From Anomaloglossus baeobatrachus (taxonomy: Eukaryota; Chordata; Amphibia; Anura; Aromobatidae), in NCBI RefSeq assembly GCF_048569485.1, contig NC_134357.1:474108187-474172186 (forward strand): a DNA stretch of 64,000 bases, given 5' to 3'. Positions 32,590 through 45,400 of the stretch are shown here, piece after piece (within the stretch, counting starts at the first letter, position 1; each line of letters starts with the position of its first letter). Position numbers and translations under genes: made by a program. Below the pieces are notes generated by a model. It saw only the letters and a program-made list of their open reading frames with translations. It was not told the DNA's origin and searched no databases.

Positions 32590-35076
32590 CTATGTCTTCG
32601 ACCAGCTCTCTTGGTGAATTCTCTGATGCATCCACCTCCTCTATGAATACGCGATCTGGGGCACGGTTTGGTGGAGGAGCTTCTGGTGGCTCTGCGCCTA
32701 GACAATATCAATCTGGATATGAGAAGCAAGAGAATAAGGTATTGAATCTCAGTACATATAATCTATCTGATGTCGATTTGGGGCTGTTGGAGAGGGGTCT
32801 TTCCTTCTCCCCAGCCTCAAATTTTGACCTGTTCTCTACAATCAAAGATTTACATATATTTGTAAGATCTATACTATTTAAAAAGTATGTCTTTGATGAT
32901 TCTTTACATACCTTGTTTCCTACAGAGGAGGAACAGGATGCGCTGAGAACGCTACATGAGTTGTCGGTCGAACATAATCTTCCCATTAGTGGTAAGATTC
33001 CTTCATGTATTGCCTGTCGATCAAAGAAATTTCCGCCTCTATCCACATGTACAAACGTAGATATGTTTGTGTGTGTGGTCTCTAAGGACTTATAAAATAT
33101 CTCCCCTAAGATTGTTAATGATAATCTTACCAGAATCGAGAGACAAAGGCTTAGGGAATTGACATCTTTACACCACATAGTGCTGAAGCCGGCAGACAAG
33201 GGGGGTAACGTCGTCATCTGGCCAATCTCATTATATGAGAAGGAAGCGTTCCAATAGCTCAATAATGCGGTATGTTATAAGAAACTTCCATTTAATCCCT
33301 TACTATTTTTCAACACGCAATTGGGCAAAGTATGGGCTTTGGCAAAAGATGATGGCGTTATCTCTAAGGAGTTGGCTTCAGCACTACGAGTGGTGGAACC
33401 CACCATTGCCACCCTCTATCTTCTCCCAAAAGTCCACAAATATCTGAATACACCCCCAGGGAGACCCATCATATCTGGATGTGGTAATTGTTTGGAAAAA
33501 GTAAATAGGTGGATAGATTCTGTGTTACAACCCTTAGTTGGGAGTCTACCCTCGTATATTCAAGATACGAGTGACTTTTTGAAAAAAGTGGATGGCCTGT
33601 TTGCTGGTGAGGATACATTGTTGGTTACAAGGGACGTCGAGTCCCTGTATACCAACATTGTACATAGTGATGGCCTTCAAGCTGTTAAGTTCTTTCTTGA
33701 CACGACATCCAATCCACTGGAGTTTAATGAATTGGTGTTGCGTTTTTTGGAGTTCTCCCTGACCCATAATTTTTTTTATTTTTAAAGGGTCCTGCTACTT
33801 ACAGATCCAGGGTATGGCAATGGGGGCATCATTTGCCCCTGCGTATAATCTTTTCCTGGGGCTGTGGGAGAGGTACCTTGCCCTGTCAGATCGGGAGTCG
33901 TTGATGGACCGCATCCTATATTGGACGCAGTACATCGATGACATTTTCCTTATCTGGTAGGGGTCTTTGTAAATGATAAATTTATTTTGTCACGGTTCAA
34001 CTCCAGTGGACGCTACATCTTCATTACATATCAGTGGTCTAACCAACAGGTGGAATTTTTGGATGTTCTTGTCAAGAAGGACGCAGAATTAATCTTACAG
34101 ACTGATCTTTATCGAAAGCCGACCTCTTCAAATACCTTACTGCACGACTCGTCAGCACACCCCAAATATATGATACAGTCGGTACCCATTGGCCAGTTTC
34201 TTCGTCTGCGCAGAATTTTGTTTAACTGATGCAGACTTTGAGAGACAGGCCTCGGACATGATGGAGAGGTTCAGGGAGCGGGGATAGAGCCGAAAGATGA
34301 TAAATAGAGCCTATCATAGGGCCATATATTCACATAGGGATCAACTGCTGAATTCCAGTGTGATCCCTGGACCCTCCGGTCAGGTCCGATTTATTACCAA
34401 CTACAACTCTAAGTTTCCTATGGTGAGGGCTAGTTTGGAACGTGCTTGGCCTATTTTAATGGCGGACCCTACACTTCAGAAAGTTCTTTCTAGTAAACCC
34501 CAAATTACCATCAGGAGAGGGAAAAATTTCCGTGATATGTTGGTACACAGCCACTATGCGGTCACTAATAAGGATACAACCTTTTTGGGCAATGTTGGAC
34601 CTAGTAATCGGAGTGGCTGTTCTCCCTGCGGTGGGTGTGTCGCCTTCCCCAATATTTTTCGTGGAAACACCTTTACTGACTCTTCGGGCAATAAAAGTTA
34701 TCAGATTAGGAAGTTTATTACCTGCTCATCTAAAGCGGTAATTTACTATGCAACCTGCCCATGTCCTAAAATATATGTAGGATTAACCACCCGTCAACTA
34801 AAGGTGAGAGTACGCGAACATTTATTGGGGATAGAGGCGGCACCCAGCCAAACGGATAAGGCCACTCTGAAAACTATTCCAAAACATTTTTTTGTTCATC
34901 ATGGATCCAACAGCACCCATTTTAGAGTGTTGGGGATTGATCAGATTGATCTGGGTATCAGGGGTGGCGAGGTGAGTAGGAGGTTGGCTCAGTTGGAGCC
35001 CAGATGGATATATAGTTTAAATACTGTATGTCCATCTGGCCTAAATGAAAACATTAGTTTTGCACCCTTTCTTTGA
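32590..35076 (+). pseudogene. PLE protein: reverse transcriptase plus GIY-YIG endonuclease, broken
   Basis: PLE RTs are telomerase-like and carry a C-terminal GIY-YIG nuclease that nicks target DNA. Visible pieces: N-terminal domain (LSTYNLSDVDLGLLERGLSFSP, shared with the intact PLE at 51196), LKPADKGGNVV near 33186, LYLLPKVHKYLNTPPGRPIISG near 33417, VTRDVESLYTNI near 33625, MGASFAPAYN near 33826, QYIDDIFLIW near 33930 and YRKPTSSNTLLH near 34110. The GIY-YIG region is VIYYATCPCPKIYVGLTTRQLKVRVREH near 34738-34821, with LEPRWIYSLNT near the end. About five frame breaks separate these pieces. Confidence 0.87.
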
Positions 35077-35098
35077 AGTATGAAAATAATTGCCACAC

Positions 35099-36661
35099 TG
35101 TTACGAACCGGCGCCGCCATAGCCGCACGCAGCCTGCTGCGGTTCCTGTTGCGCCCAGGCGCCGGCTGCCGTTCTTGGCCGTGCCTCGGGTGGTCCAGTT
35201 GGCTGTTCCTTCCACCACGTCTAAGTGTGGAGAGGCGGCTAGTGCGCATGCGTGCGCCGATTTACCCCAGCCAGAGTTTAAGCCCGGTGTTTTGCCTAGT
35301 GAGCATGCTCAGCCTGTTTGGGTTATGTCTGAGACTAAGTCCTCAGTTCAGGCTACTGAGCATGCTCAAACTGATAGTCTGCTTTCTAAGCCTGTGGCTC
35401 AGGCTACTGAGCATGCTCAGGCACTTAGTGCATCAGAGGCTAGGTCCGGTAAGGACCTCACTGAGCATGTCCGTGAGGTGGCAGGCCCTGATAGGGCAGA
35501 GGGTGTCAGGTGTCCTGATGACGTGGCAACTCCGGACTGGCTCGCAGAGGCCCGCCCCTATGATCTGGCACCTCAGTATTGGTCGTCAGACGATGACTGG
35601 TGAAGTGTTTGGGGCGTGGCTGCCATGAGGTCATCAATGACGTGGCGGTTCCGGATAGGTCGCATGTGACGTCACTGATGACATGGCACTCTGCTATTGG
35701 ACCTTGGTGGTTCCACCCTGGGTTTGGGGCGGACCCAGGTTATAAAAGGGGCTGGAGACAACATGGAGGTGCGCAGTCTTCACTTTTGCTCAGTCAGAGC
35801 ACACCTCCATGTTAGAGCTTCATTGCGGCATAAGCCTATGTTGGGAAGCGGTAGGTAGGGTTAGGCGAACGGTGCCTGTCACGCCAAGATTCGTGGCTCG
35901 GCACATCAGGTTCAGGCGCCGTGCTTCCCTCCTGCCGTTCCAGTCTTGCTATAGCAGCCCAGTGGCGTTAACTGGGCTGCGGCTGCTGTGCTTCCTGTCC
36001 GATTGTGCCCCCTACGCACACGGACAACGCACCTGCTGCGCCACCTGTCTGATTGTGCCCCCTACGCACACGGACAACGCACCTGCTGCGCCACCTGTCC
36101 GATTGTGCCCCCTACGCACACGGACAACGCACCTGCTGCGCCACCTGTCCGGTTGTGCCCCCTACGCGCACGGACAGCGTACTCCAGGACCCCTGTGGAG
36201 TTAACAGGGTGTTCCTTATTTTCCTCGGCTTCCCGGTCAACGCTACTGGTGTACCTATCTGGTCCTACACACACGTGGCCAGTCGAGAGGTGGCCAGAAA
36301 CGCTAATCGGAGGACCGCTCGGCCTGACGTGTCCTACACACGTGGCCGACAGGGCGCTTTCGTGGCGGTCTTCCGGTCAACGCTACCTGGTTACCACCCA
36401 GCCTGACGTGTTTCCTGCACACGTGGTTGGTGTAGCGCTAGGTGCACCAAAACGCTAATCGGGTTGCCGTCCGGTCTGACGTGTCCCAACACACGTGACC
36501 GGTTCCCAGAGTTCCTGGGATATCTCAGAGCAGTCCAGCTCTATAGTCTCCGCCTAACCCTCAGGTGCCAGCAGCTCCTTTGTCATCTGGAGCACGGTGG
36601 GCCCCGACTGGCGATTAGGATATATACCCCCTGGTCCTAATCTGCCGGTCCCCCCGTAACA
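35099..36661 (+). repeat. 5' LTR of the plus-strand gypsy element
   Basis: Contains about four TGAGCATGCTCA-type palindromes (35297-35420), a TATAAAAGG box near 35741 that is a plausible promoter, about 3.6 copies of a 50-bp unit (from 35994) and repeated CACACGTGG/CCTGACGTG motifs (36260-36500). Confidence 0.9.
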
Positions 36662-38054
36662 GTAAGACTGCGCCAGGGTCTGGCTGGCATGGCGGAGATA
36701 GAGCAGCTACGTCAGTTCATGCTGCAGCTTGATGCCAGAGTGAGGGCTCTGGAGAAGTCTGCTCTTGCTGCTGATATGGATGATGTGGTGGCTTAAGCTG
36801 CTGCAATGGTGTCAGTCACCAAGCCTACTCCAACCCTCCCTCACCTTTCGCTGCCCAACAAGTTTACGGGGAACAGCAAGGCATGTAGGGGATTCGTGAA
36901 CCAGTGCTCAGTCCATCTAGAGCTGTTGGCTGCACGGTTTCCTACAGAGAGGTCGAAGGTGGGGTTTATCATCTCCTTGCTCTCTGATAGAGCACTGGAG
37001 TGGGCTACACCTTTGTGGGAGAGGAATGACCCCGTAGTACAGGACTCTAAGGAGTTTTTGGAGTCCTTGCGACAAGTGTTCCTGGGGCCTCAGGTCACTC
37101 ACGACTCGGCCCTACAGCTACTGACTTTGGAGCAGGGGCGTACATCCTCAAGTCAATATGCTGTGAGTTTCAGGACACTTGCTGCAGAACTGGGGTGGTC
37201 AGAGAGGACTATCATTCCACTGTTCTAGAGGGGATTAGCCTCGCACGTGAAGGACGCATTAGCGTCGCGTGAGGTACCAACTACCCTTGAGGGCCTCATG
37301 TCTCTGGCTACCCGCATTGACCTGCGGACCTCCGAACGTCAGCTGGAGCGCAGGTCAGAGGGTCGTTCAGCCACTGTAGTGGTCTCTCCTACTGCACCTC
37401 CCTTAGAGGACATCTCTGTCCCTATGGACATCGCTAGGGTTGGTGTTGCTAGGTCTTCGAGTCGCAAGGGCATTTCCTGTTTCGCTTGTGGGCAGTATGG
37501 TCATTATGCCAACCGTTGCCCAAAGCGTCAGGGTAAGAGACCGCGATTGGTGACCATAGCTGAAGGTAGACTGGACTCTGCGTCATCCATTAGGGTGACG
37601 TTTCCCGCGTCAATTTCCTTTAAGGGGTCAACATGGTCCACAAGGGCAAGTGTGGACACAGGTGCTGGGGATAGTTTCATCTCCTCCTCTTTTGCCCGGC
37701 GGCATGCCATCCCACTGGTGCAAATGCCAAGGCCAGTGAGAGTCCGTGTATTGGATGGGTCCTTGTTGCCCAAGGTAATTCACCAGCGGACAGTGCCCAT
37801 TACCCTTGCCATGTCATCTGGGCATAGAGAGACCATTTCATTCCTGGTTCTCCCTAAGGGTGCAGATGATATTCTGCTGGGTATTCCTTGGTTGAAGCAA
37901 CATTCCCCACATATCGACTGGTCGTCTGGGGTGATTACGCGGTGGAGCGAGTCTTGTAGCTCCCACTGCATGTCTCCATCTTCCGCCCGTCGCTCAGTGG
38001 TATCTGTGGCGACTATAGACTATTCGAGTGGGAGGGCCGCTAGAGGGGGGGTAC
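36662..38054 (+). pseudogene. Gypsy gag and aspartic protease (fossil)
   Basis: Encodes, in order, a coiled-coil N-terminus, the Ty3/gypsy gag domain (LPNKFTGN, FVNQCSVHLELLAARFP, QVFLGPQVTHDSALQ), a CCHC nucleocapsid knuckle (CFACGQYGHYANRCP) and a retropepsin-like protease with DTGAGDSF and LLGIPWLKQH. It appears broken. The 1.4-kb internal length is the same as in the minus-strand copy once that copy's insert is discounted. Confidence 0.85.
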
Positions 38055-39626
38055 TGTTACGAACCGGCGCCGCCATAGCCGCACGCAGCCTGCTGCGGTT
38101 CCTGTTGCGCCCAGGCGCCGGCTGCCGTTCTTGGCCGTGCCTCGGGTCGTCCAGTTGGCTGTTCCTTCCACCACGTCTAAGTGTGGAGAGGCGGCTAGTG
38201 CGCATGCGTGCGCCGATTTACCCCAGCCAGAGTTTAAGCCCGGTGTTTTGCCTAGTGAGCATGCTCAGCCTGTTTGTGTTATGTCTGAGACTAAGTCCTC
38301 AGTTCAGGCTACTGAGCATGCTCAAACTGATAGTCTGCTTTCTAAGCCTGTGGCTCAGGCTACTGAGCATGCTCAGGCACTTAGTGCATCAGAGGCTAGG
38401 TCCGGTAAGGACCTCACTGAGCATGTCCGTGAGGTGGCAGGCCCTGATAGGGCAGAGGGTGTCAGGTGTCCTGATGACATGGCAACCCTGGACTGGCTCG
38501 CAGAGGCCCGCCCCTATGATCTGGCACCTCAGTATTGGTCGTCAAACGATGACTGGTGAAGTGTTTGGGGCGTGGCTGCCATGAGGTCATCAATGACGTG
38601 GCGGTTCCGGATAGGTCGCATGTGACGTCACTGATGACATGGCACTCTGCTATTGGACCTTGGTGGTTCCACCCTGGGTTTGGGGCGGACCCAGGTTATA
38701 AAAGGGGCTGGAGACAACATGGAGGTGCGCAGTCTTCACTTTTGCTCAGTCAGAGCTTACCTCCATGTTAGAGCTTCATTGCGGCATAAGCCTATGTTGG
38801 GAAGCGGTAGGTAGGGTTAGGCGAACGGTGCCTGTCACGCCAAGATTCGTGGCTCGGCACATCAGGTTCAGGCGCCGTGCTTCCCTCCTGTCGTTCTAGT
38901 CTTGCTATAGCAGCCCAGTGGCGTTAACTGGGCTGCGGCTGCTGTGCTTCCTGTCCGATTGTGCCCCCTACGCACACGGACAACGCACCTGCTGCGCCAC
39001 CTGTCTGATTGTGCCCCCTACGCACACGGACAACGCACCTGCTGCGCCACCTGTCCGATTGTGCCCCCTACGCACACGGACAACGCACCTGCTGCGCCAC
39101 CTGTCCGGTTGTGCCCCCTACGCGCACGGACAGCGTACTCCAGGACCCCTGTGGAGTTAACAGGGTGTTCCTTATTTTCCTCGGCTTCCCGGTCAACGCT
39201 ACTGGTGTACCCATCTGGCCTGACGTGTCCTACACACACGTGGCCAGTCGAGAGGTGGCCAGAAACGCTAATCGGAGGACCGCTCGGCCTGACGTGTCCT
39301 ACACACGTGGCCGACAGGGCGCTTTCGTGGCTGTCTTCCAATCAAAGCTACCTGGTTACCACCCGGCCTGACATGTTTCCTGCACACGTGGTTGGTGTAG
39401 CGCTAGGTGCACCAAAACGCTAATCGGGTTGCCGTCCGGTCTGACGTGTCCCAACACACGTGACCGGTTCCCAGAGTTCCTGGGTTATCTCAGAGCAGTC
39501 CAGCTCTATAGTCTCCGCCTAACCCTCAGGTGCCAGCAGCTCCTTTGTCATCTGGAGCACGGTGGGCCCCGACTGACGATTAGGATATATACCCCCTGGT
39601 CCTAATCTGCCGGTCCCCCCATAACA
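38055..39626 (+). repeat. 3' LTR of the plus-strand gypsy element
   Basis: Same architecture as the 5' LTR, with a few substitutions and small length differences. Ends CCCATAACA at 39626, followed by the CACAC duplication. Confidence 0.9.
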
Positions 39627-41096
39627 CACACCCTGTGCGGATATTTTTGGCTTTATTATTTTTAATTGTGTGTGGTTTCATGTTTTTAACTTTGTTTTTA
39701 TTTTCACTAGCATTGGGCCTTGTTGGTGGTTTGATATCTTGGATTCTTGGACCCTTTCTGATGATCTGATTGACCATCTAGCAACCTAAATTCCTTTTTA
39801 TCTCGTCTTGAACGACTATCTAAGTTCTAGTTTAATCTTGAACTGGACATCTATGAATACCTCTGTATACACACTTGTCTTATAATGAATATGTTATACA
39901 TGCAATATATAGATTTTGGTATGTAATGGATTTGCCTGAGTAAAAACTCTATTATATAATATCTATTATGTGATATATTGTATCCACGGGGATATACAGA
40001 TATATCTAAGATTAAATATATGTATTTTAATTAGTAGAGCATATATGTTTATTGAGATAGTAAAAATAATTATACTTTTAATATGTAGATATATTTATGA
40101 GGGACTTATAGATATGATTATATCATTTACTTTTGGGAATGTATTTTTGACATTATGTCTAAATATTGGAGGCGTTCTATGTTGCAGTAATAAACTTGTT
40201 GTATATCTATATATGTATTTTTGATATCTTTATGATCATCTTTTAGTTAGATCTATATTATATATTGTATATAAATTAATGTCCCTTAAATTATTTATAT
40301 ATACATGTGGATTCGTTTATGTATATATATAAGACAAGATCCTGTGAAGCGCTGTTCTATAGCAGTGCGTTGGTTTGCAATTTAGCCGCTAGGCTAATTG
40401 CTCTTATATGACGTACTGAGTGATCAGCTCATCTTTCCTTCCAATCGCTGGGCATACCGGTACGCATGTGCTATGTAGCGGTCCGCTGCCTGGCCGTCAT
40501 GCTGTGCCTTATCCACCCAGGTGATCACGGCCCTTGATACCTGTGATCACGTGGCTGGTGATGCGGCTGCTGGCCTGGGGGCAGAGATTCTGCCTCGTGG
40601 CTATATGCATCAGAGAGGTAACCCCTCGCGATTGGATAAATTGTCAAATATAAACCCCACATCCTGGCCCTTGCAAACCACGCCCCCCTGTGACTGAAAA
40701 AAAGTTACGGTTAAATACTTATGGGGTAATATAGACTGATATACAGTGACATCTAGTGGATCTCGGATGTATATATCGGTTGAACACCTGATTGGCAATG
40801 CATAGGTATTGGATAAATTGTATGGAGGGATCCGTGACCTCTTTGGGTTAATAATGTCCTGCACTTAATTGCTCCAACTTTCACGTTGTCTGTTATAACT
40901 ATATAATAAAAAAAAAATTACATTATTATTATTGGGCATTTGATAATTTTTCTTCCTCCTTGTTCTGCTATATATAGCGATTTGCCCTTATAGTCTTACC
41001 CTACAAGTAGTTTATAATCTATTTGAAATTACCAACATTCATTAAATGTATTTTGATAAACATAAACATGTGTAGGTGGTTGTTGTCTAATTATAT
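39627..41096 (+). other. 3' part of PLE 1
   Basis: Non-coding and very AT-rich, with a GC-rich patch at 40430-40610 and a stem-loop-like CCTGTGAAGCGCTG...AGCAGTGCG at 40341-40370 that may be a decayed hammerhead relic. It ends at the 14-bp duplication shared with 32442-32455. Confidence 0.7.
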
Positions 41097-41110
41097 CCTG
41101 TCTTTAGGCC

Positions 41111-41400
41111 CCAGTCAGCTTGGTTCATGGGACAAGCCACAGCAGAGGCAGAGGAGGCTGTGGAAAGTGTGCTGCAAGATTCTGACCCCAGGTATATTAG
41201 TGCTTTCTCCTCTGATGAGGACCCTGGGGGGAGAAAGTGTCACAGGGAGTGTGGTGGGAATTCAACTGAAGAAGATGAGGGAGAAATTCAATGAAAGACT
41301 GGCCGCAAGAAGCTGAAGATCGAGGAATATATGGCGACCAGAGAGGCAGAAGGCTGCAATGCACAGACGGTAGAGGACAGTAATGGTTCTGGCTAGTTAC
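41111..41400 (+). pseudogene. Tx1-type ORF1, acidic C-terminal part of LINE copy III
   Basis: The frame reads WFMGQATAEAEEAVESVLQ, DPRYISAFSSDEDPGG, STEEDEGE, then KKLKIEEYMATREAEG and ends near 41396. This acidic tail continues the ORF1 interrupted at 32455. One in-frame stop is visible. Confidence 0.7.
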
Positions 41401-41900
41401 GCACTGTGTATTTCAGTGATGGGCTAATATTGCTTTTTGCAGCATTGAAATATTACAATGGCTGATAGCTGTGTGCAGGAGAGATGTATTTGCATCTTTT
41501 TTTTTTCTCTAAAGAGAAAGGCTGATCTTTAAGCCTGATTTTGCTCTTTATTAGTTTTTTGGCTGCATGTTTTTTGGATATGGTTTTTACTTTGGTATCC
41601 CAAAATGGAAGAGTTTTTAAAAATAAGTTCAGGAGGGCAGTGATTTTTTATTTTTTTCTCAACGCAGGATGTGGATATTTTTTGTTTACAGGAGTGTGGA
41701 CTTGTGGATGGTGTGAATGCGAGTGAATGGACTTATGGAGTGTCTGTGTGGTCTTGGAGAGCTGGAAATAGAAATGATGGGAGTGGGTTTTTTTGGTGAA
41801 AGGAAGGGAATTGTTTTAAGTGACTATGTAGTGATTGAAGTTGGGAGGTGCATTTTAGCTAATTTTTTTATATAGAAATGTTAAGGTTTGTGTAATTAAT

Positions 41901-41942
41901 TTGACGCCTCCTGACGAAGCCATCTGGTGAAACGTGCGTCAA
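41901..41942 (+). ncRNA. Hammerhead ribozyme-like motif
   Basis: Core elements in order: CTGACGA (41911-41917), a short stem-loop AGCC-ATCT-GGT, GAAAC (41929-41933), GTGC, then GTC (41938-41940). This fits the minimal type I hammerhead found in PLEs, with a 2-bp stem III (AC/GT). TTGACGC and GCGTCAA on either side could also pair. The stem I partner is not clearly present because the insert begins here, so self-cleavage by the monomer is doubtful. Confidence 0.55.
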
Positions 41943-42402
41943 AGCCCCGCCCCCCACGCATGGACGGCCTGTTCTTTCCTGCTCCAACATGACGCAAGGT
42001 AACAGCCCTTAGGCTTTCATATCCCTGGCCTTTTAGGAACTTACTGTATGAGATTCTACAGATCTCTCCACAGATCTCTTTACTATTCACCATCCATTAC
42101 CTTTCATTTATGGTGACTTATGGGTTATTATATTCTTGAGGTCTTTGTTATTTACATTGCAGTCTGTTCAGCAGGACTTTTTTGCCATCCTGTGGCCAGT
42201 CCAGGTTTTGTTGTGGGCTGTTTTTCTGTGCAGGTCTTTCCACCTTTGCCTGCAACCACTGTGCACTCTGTATCACCTTGTATTTAAATAAAAATAATTT
42301 GTATTATACCCTGACTTTTTGGTGGTCCGTTTCTCATTCTGTACCCCCTACTTTGTAACCTTTACATTCTTTGTACTGGGGCTACCCAATTTTTTAGGTT
42401 TA
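41901..42402 (+). mobile_element. 502-bp insert, probable 5'-truncated PLE 3' end
   Basis: Flanked by the 14-bp duplication TTTGTGTAATTAAT (41887-41900 and 42403-42416). The left end carries a hammerhead-like core only 10 nt from the junction. The right part has AATAAAAATAATTTGTA and no poly(A). Known PLEs carry hammerhead motifs in their terminal repeats, so I infer a PLE fragment; no protein sequence supports it. Confidence 0.6.
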
Positions 42403-45400
42403 TTTGTGTAATTAATGTCTATGCGCCTGTGAATAAAAATGAGCGCAAATGCTTGTTTGAAAAAATTAAGTTTTTTGTTCCAGGGAGAGTGCCTGTGGTG
42501 ATTGTGGGGGATATGAATATTGATGTGTGGAAAATGAATGTGACTGGGAGACTTGTTAGATTTGGTGAATGATTTTGCTTTGTGTGATGTGCAGCGGACA
42601 TGTAATACAAGTCTCGTTCTCAACACTTTTTTTTTCTGCAAGTGGGAAAATACAATCCCGATTGGATTATTGTTTTATTTCCAAAAATCTTTCTTGTATT
42701 AGTTATAGTCAGGAGAGTGTGGTCTTTTCAGATCATGTATGTATGTCCTGTGAGCTAGATATTAATGTGAATGGGGTGTTTGGTCGGGGGCTGTGGAAGT
42801 TAAATGTTACACTGCTGGATAACAAACAGGTGGGGAATCAGTATGGAAGGCTGTATGAGAAGTGGTGGGAATATAAGAATGCTTTTGGAGATATTTGTGT
42901 GTGGTGGGACTGGTTAAAGAAAAACACTAAAGGTTTCTGCAAGACAGCAGGTTATAGTGCGGTGGCTGCTAAACAGGAACAGTTATTTTAAATGTACGTT
43001 TAAGTATTCTCTATAGGTTAAGGGAGGGAGGGCTGGAGGGGGAGGGGGAGGTTTTGCAGGTGAAAAATGAGCTTAATGCTTTTTTTATTGGAGAGGGGAA
43101 GGAGTATTGTTTTTAGGGCTAACGTGGATAAAATGGAGCAAGATGAAAAATGCTCACGTCTTTTCTTTAAAAAAGTTTTTGGAAACAAACAGAGTATAGA
43201 TGTTTTGTATGGAGCAGATGGAAGTGAGGTAAGTGGGAATGACATGTGTGAAGAGGTGGCTAAGTTTTATGAGGATCTGTATGTGGTTAAATGGAGGGAT
43301 GAGGTACTGGAAGATGAGGTTCTGAGTGTGTTAGATAAGAAACTGAATGACAATGAAATAGAGAGTGTAATGGGTGAGATATCGGGTGATGAAGTATGGA
43401 AGGTGATGTACAGTATGGCGCTGAATAAGACGCCAGGGGAGGATGGGCTCCCAGTGGAGCTTTATCGTGTGATATGGGGTGTGATTAGGAAGGATTTTGT
43501 GGATGTGTGTAGATATATGTGGACAAATCTGAAAGTGGCTGAGAGCATGCGTGCGGGGATGGATTCTTTGTTGCAAAAAAAAGGTGATGTGAAGAACCTG
43601 AAAAATTGGAGGCCGATAACTTTGCTGAACTGTGACTATAAGGTTTATGGAAAGTTGTTGACAAACAGAATGCGTGATGTGATTGTGATCGGGGATGAGC
43701 AGTGCTGTGCGGTGCCTGGAAGACGGATACATGAAGGTGTGTGCATGTTAAGGGATTGTTTGTGGGATTAGTCAGAAGAAAGGAGTGTTCGTGCTGATAT
43801 TATTTAAAAAAAGCGTATGATAGGTTGTCACAAGTTTTTGTTTAGGGTGATGTTGAGGATGGGTTTTCCGGCTGAGTTTGTGAGGAAAGTGCGATGTCTG
43901 TATACAGATATATACAGCTGTGTGTTGTTCAATGGGTATGTGGGAAGGAGAGTGAAGGTGTTATCTGGGGTGCGGCAGGGGTGTCCGTTATCCCCTGTTG
44001 TTTTTATTTGTGCGATTGAGCCTTTGTTTTACATGTTGTGGAAGGATAAGGTGATTCAGGGTGTGCAAGTGCTGGGTAGCGGGGAGAGGGAGTGGAAGCT
44101 GAGTGCCTATATGAATGATGTCTGTCTGTTGTGCGATTCTGAGTGTTCTGTGAGGTGAGTGAAGCTGTTATTCTCCATCTTTTGTGGGGCGTCCGCATTT
44201 AAAGTGAATTGGGAGAAGAGTGAATGTAAAAGTTTTGGTGGAGGGAGTTTAAGTAGAGATACTGGTGTGTATGAGGTTAGTGGGCCTATTAAAGTTTTGG
44301 GGATTCTTTTTTCAGAGAAGTTGGACAGGAATGAAAGTTGGGATAAAGTGAAGGCACGAGTTGAGCAGAAGTTGTGTTTTTGGAAGTTGAGGAATCTTAC
44401 GTTTTTTGGAAAAAGTTTAGTGATTAAAAGTGTGGTGATGCCGATTTTTTTGTATGTGGTGGTAGTTTTCCCTCCCGGATATATTCAGACTAGGAGATTG
44501 AATAAAATGTTGTTTGTTTTTTTGTGGAATTCTAAAATGGAGAGGGCTAGGAGGGAGTTTTTGGTAAAAAGAATGGAGAAAGGTGGGTTGGGTTTTGCTA
44601 ATTTAGAAGTGTTCTTTGGTGTGAATATTGTTGTGTTTGTGTTAGGTATGATTAGGGCGGAGGGGAAATGTTCTTGCATAACTAGTTTTCTGTTTGGGAC
44701 GCATTTATTTCGATTGAAGTGACGGGAGAGTGACTTGCGGTGTCTGGTTGCCTTTGAGGTGCCTGTGTGGGTATGCGTGGGTCTATAAGTTTTTGTCAAA
44801 GTATGAATTGTGTGATGCGGATGTGAGATTGTTGAAAAAGAAAAAAGCCGTGTACAGAATGATTGAGTGCAGAGAGACAGAATGTGGGATTAATTTAGTG
44901 AGAGGGAGTGATGTGCAAAAGGTGTGAAAGAAGGTGCAGATGGATGGTATGACTGACTAAGTGAGATAGGGTGGCAGTCATTACATGGAGTGTTGCCTTT
45001 AAGGGAGTTCCAGAGGAATCGTGGTTTGGTGAGGAGTGAAATGTGTCCAAGAGATAATTGTGGTGGAAGGGAGAGTGTGTTACATCTGTTCTGGAATTGT
45101 AAGTATGCTAGAGGTGTGATTGGTAGATTGGGTCTATTATGTAAGGAGTTGTGAAGGGTAAATTTGCTGACTTTTGAATTGTTTATGTTTGGGTTGGGAT
45201 TGTGTGATCGTCAAAAGGAAAGAGTGTTCTGGCTGATGCTTGCATGTATAAAGGAGGTTTTGTGGGATATGAGGAATGTTTTGGTGTTTAAGAGGAATGA
45301 AATTGAAGTTAATGAGAGAGTGTCAAGATAATTTTGGGGAAATTATACGTCGTTTTTTGTGGGATAAGAGGACGAAGGTGGATGCTGATGCTAAGGGGAT

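Larger units (their letters stand above)
35099..39626 (+). mobile_element. Gypsy-type LTR retrotransposon (gag-protease only), plus strand
   Basis: Fossil of the same family as 12742-18294. LTRs are at 35099-36661 and 38055-39626 (about 1.56-1.57 kb), starting TGTTACG and ending TAACA. The 5-bp target-site duplication CACAC lies at 35094-35098 and 39627-39631, in the PLE 3' UTR. The internal region 36662-38054 encodes gag, a CCHC knuckle and an aspartic protease and then meets the 3' LTR; there is no polymerase or integrase. The LTRs are closely similar by eye, so it is young. The coding region looks broken in about two places. Confidence 0.92.
32456..41096 (+). mobile_element. Penelope-like element 1, inserted in LINE copy III and split by a gypsy element
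   Basis: Flanked by the 14-bp duplication CCTGTCTTTAGGCC (32442-32455 and 41097-41110), which restores LINE ORF1 when the insert is removed. The PLE body is 32456-35098 and 39627-41096; the gypsy element at 35099-39626 sits in its 3' UTR with its own CACAC duplication. The coding part ends at 35076. The 3' part (39627-41096) is AT-rich with one GC-rich patch (40430-40610). Confidence 0.88.

Noticed and set aside
35994-36175. Regular 50-bp repeats that superficially recall a CRISPR array
   Set aside because: Units are head-to-tail with no unique spacers, lie inside an LTR, and the genome is a vertebrate.
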